A DNA stretch of 64,000 nucleotides from JBARRO01 sp049644265 (lineage in GTDB: Bacteria > Bacteroidota > Ignavibacteria > UBA10030), in NCBI GenBank assembly GCA_049644265.1, contig JBARRO010000139.1, forward strand, positions 5,993 to 69,992, written 5' to 3'. Shown here piece after piece: positions 59,242-64,000 of the stretch (positions are counted from its first letter, which is position 1; the number at the start of each line of letters is the position of its first letter). The position numbers were made by a program, and so were the translations under genes. A model generated the notes under the pieces. That model saw only the letters and a list, made by a program, of their open reading frames with translations, searched no databases and was not told the origin of the DNA.

Positions 59242-61965
59242 ATGCAGGAACTTTCAAAAACATACAACCCCAAAGAAGTCGAAGACCGGTGGTATCAGTA
59301 CTGGGAGTCGAACCGGCTTTTCCATGCAACAGTGAATCCGGCGAAGAAACCGTACACCGTCGTCATTCCTCCTCCCAATGTTACCGGGATTCTCCATATC
59401 GGACACATCCTCAACAACACCATCCAGGACATCCTGGTGCGGTGGAAGCGGATGCAGGGATTTGAGGCGTGTTGGATTCCAGGGACCGACCACGCAGGCA
59501 TCGCGACGCAGAATTCCGTCGAGAAAGCCCTTGCAAAGGAAGGGATCGACCGCCACAAGCTCGGACGCGAGAAGTTTGTCGAGCGGGTCTGGAAATGGAA
59601 GGAACAGTACGGCGGGACCATTATCCGGCAATTGCGGAAGATCGGGGCTTCCTGCGACTGGGAGCGCGAACGCTTCACTCTGGATGAGGGCCTTTCAAAG
59701 GCCGTGAACGAAGTGTTTGTCCGGTTGTACGAAAAGGGATTGATTTATCGCGGCAAGTATATCGTCAACTGGTGCCCATTCCACCAGACTGCGCTGAGCG
59801 ACGATGAGGTAGAAAACAAACCGACGACCGGCAATCTCTATTTCATCAAATACGCAATCGAAGGATCAACCGAGGTTGCGGTGGTTGCCACGACGAGGCC
59901 GGAGACGATTCTCGGAGACACGGCAGTATGCGTCAATCCGAAAGACGAGCGCTACAAACACCTCGTCGGGAAGACCGCTATCCTTCCCATCGTCGGCCGC
60001 AAACTCCCGATCATCGCCGACGATTACATCGATTCTTCGTTTGCGACCGGCATGATGAAGGTGACACCCGCCCATGACCCGAACGACTTTTTCCTCGGGC
60101 AGCGTCATAATCTTCCCCAGCTGAACATCTTCGATGAAACGGCGCACCTCAATGAATCAGTACCGAAGCAGTATGAAGGGATGGACAGGTTCAAGTGCCG
60201 GAAGCAGATTGTTCAAGACCTCGAAGCGTCCGGAAATATCGTGAAGATCGATCGTTACGACCACAACATCGGGCACTGCTACCGGTGCGAGACGGTCATC
60301 GAACCGTACTTGTCCGACCAGTGGTTTGTGAAAATGAAACCGCTTGCCGGAGCTGCCTTGCGCGTGGTTCATGGCGGAAAGATCCGGTTTCATCCGAAGC
60401 GATGGGAAAAGGTGTATGAAAACTGGATGATGAACATCCGCGACTGGTGCATTTCGCGGCAGATTTGGTGGGGGCATCGAATTCCCGTTTGGTATTGTCT
60501 TGGCGAGGCTCGGAAGCCCGAGTGCACAAACCCGATCGTCGCGAGGGCGCTGCCGGATCGATGCCCGCATTGCGGCTCCACGAAGCTGCGGCAGGATGAA
60601 GACGTGCTCGACACATGGTTCTCATCGTGGCTCTGGCCGTTCTCCACGCTCGGCTGGCCGGAGAACACACCGGACCTCCGCTATTTCAACCCTACGGATA
60701 CGCTGGTCACTGCACCGGAGATTATTTTCTTCTGGGTTGCGCGCATGGTCATGGCCAACATGGAATTCATGAAAGGCCTCCCCGGCCGCGACGGGAAACC
60801 GCGGAAGAACGACGACGACCTCGTGCCGTTCACCGACGTGTATTTCACGAGCATCATCCGAGATCTCCAGGGGCGCAAGATGAGCAAGTCTTTGGGGAAC
60901 TCACCCGATCCCCTGGATGTGATCGATGAGTACGGCGCCGACGCGCTTCGCTTCACGGTGGCTTACCTGGCTCCACTTGGCCAGGATGTTCTTTTCGCCA
61001 CGGAGAAATGCGAAATCGGCAGGAACTTCGCCAATAAGATCTGGAATGCCGGCAGATTCCTTCTGATGAACAAGGCCGAGATCTGCGGAGCGGGCGATGT
61101 GAATCTCGATTCATTGCCGACGGGGAATCTGGATCTCGCCGACAAGTGGATCCTTTCCCGACTGAACCATGCGATCCGGGATTTCAATGAGTCGCTGACT
61201 GAATTCCGTATCAACGAGACCAGCAAAATTCTTTACGACTTCATCTGGCACGATTTCTGCGACTGGTATATAGAGCTTGCCAAAACCCGGTTTTATGGAG
61301 ACGAATCTGCGGATATTAAGGAGGAAGTAATCACGCGTGCGCTTTGGATCTTCGACCAGGCTCTTCGGATGCTGCATCCCGTGATGCCGTTTGTGACCGA
61401 GGAATTATGGCAACACCTAACCGGACGGAACGGCGCCAGCCTTGTGCGGGCCGCGTTTCCGACTCACCAGGATACGCTGATCGATGAGAAGACCGAACGG
61501 GAGATGAATTTTGTGCAGGCAGTCATTGACTCCATTCGGAACATCCGCGGAGAGAACAGTATCCCGCCTTCAAAGGGAATCAACCTGCAAATACGGCTCT
61601 CCGACGGTCAGAAATCGACCGTGTTTCAAACATACGAGAGTTATCTGAAAAAATTGGCACGGGTGGAAGCAATTCAGTTCCTCCAGGGAAGCGCAAAACC
61701 AAAGCTCGCTTCAAGCGCTGTTGTCGAAGGCGCCGAAATCTTTGTCCCGCTTGAAGGACTGATCGATATCGAAGCTGAGCGCAAGCGACTGGAGAAGGAG
61801 ATTGCACGGCTTCAGCAGTTGGTAGATGGAATTGAGAAGAAGCTTGCGAACGCTCAGTTTGTAGAGCGTGCGCCGAAAGAAGTGGTGGAAAAGGAGAGGG
61901 AGAAACAGCTCAATATGAAATCGAATATTGAGAAATTGAAGAAGAATCTGGAGCTTATTTCCTAA
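59242..61965 (+). CDS. valS: Valine-tRNA ligase
   Basis: Class I aminoacyl-tRNA synthetase, 907 residues, full length. HIGH-type motif in PPPNVTGILHIGHILNNT (about 46-63); editing domain CP1 with TTRPETILGDTAV; a Zn-type set CPHC...; KMSKS motif in GRKMSKSLGNSPDPLDVI (about 546-565); the anticodon-binding domain; and the C-terminal coiled-coil arm (EAERKRLEKEIARLQQL ... KLKKNLELIS). The presence of the C-terminal coiled coil and NVTG motif distinguishes it from IleRS and LeuRS. A tandem-duplicated terminator follows. No T-box leader is seen. Confidence 0.98.
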   Translation: MQELSKTYNPKEVEDRWYQYWESNRLFHATVNPAKKPYTVVIPPPNVTGILHIGHILNNTIQDILVRWKRMQGFEACWIPGTDHAGIATQNSVEKALAKEGIDRHKLGREKFVERVWKWKEQYGGTIIRQLRKIGASCDWERERFTLDEGLSKAVNEVFVRLYEKGLIYRGKYIVNWCPFHQTALSDDEVENKPTTGNLYFIKYAIEGSTEVAVVATTRPETILGDTAVCVNPKDERYKHLVGKTAILPIVGRKLPIIADDYIDSSFATGMMKVTPAHDPNDFFLGQRHNLPQLNIFDETAHLNESVPKQYEGMDRFKCRKQIVQDLEASGNIVKIDRYDHNIGHCYRCETVIEPYLSDQWFVKMKPLAGAALRVVHGGKIRFHPKRWEKVYENWMMNIRDWCISRQIWWGHRIPVWYCLGEARKPECTNPIVARALPDRCPHCGSTKLRQDEDVLDTWFSSWLWPFSTLGWPENTPDLRYFNPTDTLVTAPEIIFFWVARMVMANMEFMKGLPGRDGKPRKNDDDLVPFTDVYFTSIIRDLQGRKMSKSLGNSPDPLDVIDEYGADALRFTVAYLAPLGQDVLFATEKCEIGRNFANKIWNAGRFLLMNKAEICGAGDVNLDSLPTGNLDLADKWILSRLNHAIRDFNESLTEFRINETSKILYDFIWHDFCDWYIELAKTRFYGDESADIKEEVITRALWIFDQALRMLHPVMPFVTEELWQHLTGRNGASLVRAAFPTHQDTLIDEKTEREMNFVQAVIDSIRNIRGENSIPPSKGINLQIRLSDGQKSTVFQTYESYLKKLARVEAIQFLQGSAKPKLASSAVVEGAEIFVPLEGLIDIEAERKRLEKEIARLQQLVDGIEKKLANAQFVERAPKEVVEKEREKQLNMKSNIEKLKKNLELIS

Positions 61966-61977
61966 GATTCCTTAGAG

Positions 61978-62055
61978 AGACTCCCGGAATCTCTCCCGGT
62001 CCAAACAAGGCAAGATTCCGGGAGTCTTTCCAGGATTTCCGGGAGTCTTTTGCGG
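61978..62055 (+). terminator. Terminator of valS with a repeated 3' arm
   Basis: AGACTCCCGGAAT (61978-61990) pairs with ATTCCGGGAGTCT (62015-62027), followed by TTC; a second copy of the 3' arm, ATTTCCGGGAGTCTTTT, lies at 62035-62052. The stem is the same sequence as the M23-gene terminator. Confidence 0.85.
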
Positions 62056-62063
62056 AGGCGAAC

Positions 62064-62459
62064 ATGAAAAAACTCGTCATCGTTCTTGCGCTCGCAGCCG
62101 GCATCTTTGCAGGCTACGTCGACCTGCATTCGGTCGAAGTGTATCTGCCGGTCATCCTTGTCCTTGGCTTCGCATTCATCTTCGCCTACCTCCTTCCTTC
62201 CATTGTGTGGAGAGTGGCCCTGCTCGTAGGTATCGGCATTCCCCTGATGGTTGTCGCCGCGTACTATCTCGGTTACGAGCCGGCGTGGGTCGAGGAAATG
62301 CGCAGCCAGATTCCGGATTTCGATTATGATATCTCCAACGCACTGCAGTCAGTACTCGCCTTCATCCCTTCGTTCATTGGAGCGTACGGTGGAGCGCTGG
62401 TGAGAAAGGTTATCACATCAATGCTGACGAAGAAGAGTCCAGGAGATTTAGGCGGTTGA
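62064..62459 (+). CDS. Small multi-helix membrane protein of unknown function
   Basis: 131 residues, about four hydrophobic segments (4-20, 27-46, 50-72, 92-112), with a short acidic periplasmic-type loop EEMRSQIPDFDYD between the third and fourth. GGAGG lies nine bases upstream of the ATG. I recognise no family. It follows the valS terminator and is probably monocistronic. Confidence 0.7.
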   Translation: MKKLVIVLALAAGIFAGYVDLHSVEVYLPVILVLGFAFIFAYLLPSIVWRVALLVGIGIPLMVVAAYYLGYEPAWVEEMRSQIPDFDYDISNALQSVLAFIPSFIGAYGGALVRKVITSMLTKKSPGDLGG

Positions 62460-62728
62460 CTGGTTACTTGGTTAATTGGTTGATTGGTAGCTCGTCAATT
62501 GGTGACTGGAAAATTGGTTAATTGATAGGTTTGTTAGTGACCACTTACCGATTAACAACTCACCTCTCACCAATTAACCCCACCAAAAGTTGAAGCACGG
62601 CGCCTGCCTGCCGGTAGGCAGGGGCAAGCATTCAGGATTTCCATCATTCATCTTCCCTCTCCATCACCTCATACACATTTCGCATTACTCATTGCACATT
62701 GCTCATTACTCATTGTCCATTGAATCCC
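62460..62728. repeat. TTGGTTAA words, a GCCTGCC palindrome and TTCATTG words
   Basis: 62460-62530 holds 8-bp units (GGTTACTTGGTTAATTGG / TTGATTGG / TTGGTTAATTG). 62548-62580 holds partial complements (CCGATTAAC, CACCAATTAACC). 62603-62622 is the near-perfect palindrome CCTGCCTGCC/GGTAGGCAGG. 62670-62725 holds CATTTCG / CATTACT / CATTGCA / CATTGCT / CATTACT / CATTGTC units of 7 bases. No coding potential. Confidence 0.75.
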
Positions 62729-62729
62729 C

Positions 62730-63140
62730 ATGGTCCCTCAATCCACACTCTACCTCGGCGAGCTCCGCTGCAAGGCCACACACGGGCCGAGCAAAGTTGA
62801 GCTCACTACTGACGCTCCCACGGACAATCACGGACGGGGGCAGAGTTTTTCCCCGACCGATCTGGTTGTAACCGCTCTTTCCACGTGCATGATCACGACT
62901 GCAGCAATCACGGCCCAGCGCGACGGCGTGAAGCTCGACGGAACAAAGATCTACGCCGAAAAGCACATGAGCACCGACGCGCCGAGACGCATCGCCAAGA
63001 TTGTCACGCATTTGTACGTGGCTCCCGGCATTCCCGTCGACTACAGGCCAAAGTTCGAAACGCTTGTGCAGACGTGCCCGGTGGCGAAGAGCATCCATCC
63101 GGATATCGCCCTCGACCTGAAATTTACTTATCCTGATTAG
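62730..63140 (+). CDS. OsmC-family peroxiredoxin-like protein
   Basis: 136 residues. OsmC/Ohr proteins reduce organic hydroperoxides with two Cys. The first Cys lies in TDLVVTALSTCMITTAAI (about residue 53) and the second in LVQTCPVAKSIHPDI (about 115). The spacing and the VAKSIHPD ending fit the OsmC-like (YhfA-type) subgroup rather than Ohr. Cytoplasmic. The start lies just after a block of TTCATTG words. Confidence 0.93.
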   Translation: MVPQSTLYLGELRCKATHGPSKVELTTDAPTDNHGRGQSFSPTDLVVTALSTCMITTAAITAQRDGVKLDGTKIYAEKHMSTDAPRRIAKIVTHLYVAPGIPVDYRPKFETLVQTCPVAKSIHPDIALDLKFTYPD

Positions 63141-63261
63141 AAGCAGTTCACAGAGGTCTCAGAGAAGAACAAAGCACACAGAGGAAAGACTGGAGTGTGA
63201 AGCATCTTGTTTAGAAGCGTTCACAGAGGTCTCAGAGAAGAACAGAGCACACAAAGGAAGA
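63140..63261. repeat. Direct repeat of about 48 bp
   Basis: AGAAGC(A)GTTCACAGAGG ... GCACACAGAGGAAAGA occurs at 63140-63190 and again, with a few changes, at 63214-63261. Each copy is itself made of ACAGAGG / CTCAGAGAAG / ACAAAGG-like words related to the ACACGAAGG family. Confidence 0.75.
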
Positions 63262-63286
63262 TTAGGAGAAGAAAGGATTGAGCCCA

Positions 63287-63784
63287 ATGGCGAGCTCAGA
63301 TACCAATTCCCTGAGAATTGACGAAGCAACGGAGCGGGATATTCCCGTCATCCTGCAATTCATTAAAGGGTTGGCGGAATACGAACGCCTCGTTCATTCT
63401 GTAGTGGCGACAGAAGAAATCCTGCGCGAAACTCTCTTCGGAAAGCGCCGATATGCTGAGGTGCTCATTGCGCGGCACAACGGCGAGCCCGCAGGGTTTG
63501 CGCTGTTCTTCCACAATTATTCGACCTTCCTTGCGCGACCGGGTATTTATCTTGAGGATCTTTTTGTGCTTCCGGCGATGAGGGGAAAAGGAATCGGAAA
63601 AGCACTTCTTGTTTCTCTTGCGAAACTTGCTGTCGATAGGAAGTGCGGAAGATTGGAATGGGCTGTGCTGGATTGGAATGAATCTGCAATTGGCTTCTAC
63701 AAAAAACTGGGGGCGGTTCCGTTGGATGACTGGACGGTGTTTCGCCTTACCGGCAGTTCTCTCGAAAATCTTGCCAAGCAGTAG
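63287..63784 (+). CDS. GNAT family N-acetyltransferase, spermidine/diamine acetyltransferase-like
   Basis: 165 residues from the ATG at 63287. The opening SLRIDEATERDIPVILQFIKGLAEYERL, IYLEDLFVLPAMRGKGIGKALL (acetyl-CoA loop) and RLEWAVLDWNESAIGFYKKLGA closely follow the layout of diamine/thialysine acetyltransferases. The substrate is not certain. A TTG three codons earlier is possible but less likely. Confidence 0.9.
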   Translation: MASSDTNSLRIDEATERDIPVILQFIKGLAEYERLVHSVVATEEILRETLFGKRRYAEVLIARHNGEPAGFALFFHNYSTFLARPGIYLEDLFVLPAMRGKGIGKALLVSLAKLAVDRKCGRLEWAVLDWNESAIGFYKKLGAVPLDDWTVFRLTGSSLENLAKQ

Positions 63785-63965
63785 TTGAATCTCCCCGATT
63801 CTCTCTCCGCTCTTCTGCCAGATTCGGCAACTCTATTCTCACTTCTTAGAACTCAAGAGAGTTGCATCACTGCCGTTGCCCTTTCATTTCGCTAGTTTTG
63901 CGGCAAACCTTTAACCCGGCTTGTCCCAAGCCCATTGGCAGGCTTGTTGTTTCTTCAGGTGTGCA

Positions 63966-64000
63966 ATGGCAGTACAATACAATGCCCAGCCAGCACTGGC
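63966..64000 (+). CDS. Possible start of a further gene, cut by the window end
   Basis: ATG at 63966 with AGGTG about five bases upstream opens a frame reading MAVQYNAQPAL up to the edge. Too short to identify. The preceding 180 bases (63785-63965) show no repeat words and no gene, and may contain its promoter. Confidence 0.35.
   Translation, partial: MAVQYNAQPAL

Noticed and set aside
12448..63261. The intergenic repeats as CRISPR arrays.
   Set aside because: Units are 7-9 bp and contiguous, with no spacers and no cas genes.
63785..63965. A tRNA or small RNA in the last gap.
   Set aside because: I could not find a cloverleaf, CCA end or strong hairpin; only a possible promoter for the truncated frame at the edge.

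Overview
The window looks like a chromosome segment of a Gram-negative bacterium of the FCB group (Bacteroidota / Ignavibacteriota / Chlorobiota side). The support is lipid A genes (lpxB, lpxK), a surface multihaem cytochrome ending in a type IX secretion sorting domain, a DUF4922 gene next to SpoIID, an ORF6N protein and a stand-alone four-helix-bundle gene. GC is moderate, judged by eye and not computed. I saw no rRNA, tRNA, CRISPR array, insertion sequence or prophage.

Layout. (1) 1-11461, minus strand: a very compact run of a membrane-anchored glycosidase-like protein, smc, a HAD phosphatase, an isoprenylcysteine methyltransferase-like protein, lpxB, lpxK, a class-I glutamine amidotransferase-like peptidase and ppdK (cut by the window edge). 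Most neighbours overlap or are a few bases apart. (2) 11674-18508, minus: housekeeping genes tpiA, gatB, sucC and P5C dehydrogenase, with small accessory genes between them (four-helix bundle, ORF6N, zinc-ribbon/B-box protein). (3) 18659-28761, minus: seven genes that read as a cell-wall fragment salvage cluster: BadF-type sugar kinase, tandem GT2 protein, GNAT, DUF4922 nucleotidyltransferase-like protein, SpoIID/LytB protein without a signal peptide, AmpG-like permease, and a lipoprotein joining NagZ-type GH3 to a serine hydrolase. (4) 29031-41596, plus: TlpA-like and DsbD-like thiol redox proteins, a histidine kinase with a periplasmic c-haem motif, small secreted and membrane proteins, an odd P-loop protein, an MFS exporter, an esterase, a DUF885 protein, a YdeI-like protein and a YjdF-like membrane protein. 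(5) 41785-44718, minus: the T9SS-sorted octahaem cytochrome. (6) 45118-54295: a pyrimidine-dimer glycosylase-like gene (plus), then on the minus strand folD, ymdB-like, a four-gene surface-polysaccharide block (GT4, flippase, deacetylase, GT4), a DUF2721 protein and purM. (7) 54598 to the end, plus: FAH-family hydrolase, small membrane proteins, ParA-like ATPase, M23 peptidase, valS, OsmC and GNAT.

The most unusual property is between the genes. Many co-directional or divergent gaps longer than about 90 bp are filled with degenerate tandem 'words' of 7-9 bp. I can sort these into about eight families: TTCACTA/TTCATTG; GAGTTTA; GAGTCTAT/GAGTAGAT; TTGGTTAA; ACACGAAGG; TTGGAAATTG; TCTGTCG; GGTGGTAGGT. 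Different gaps use different families. Several are arranged as long imperfect inverted repeats, and in three places they run into or up against coding sequence. They match no repeat class I can name.

The best functional leads are the salvage cluster, the glycosidase-like protein that lacks both expected catalytic glutamates and is fused to a six-helix membrane domain upstream of smc, and the haem-linked pair (sensor kinase and surface cytochrome) on either side of the thiol-redox genes.
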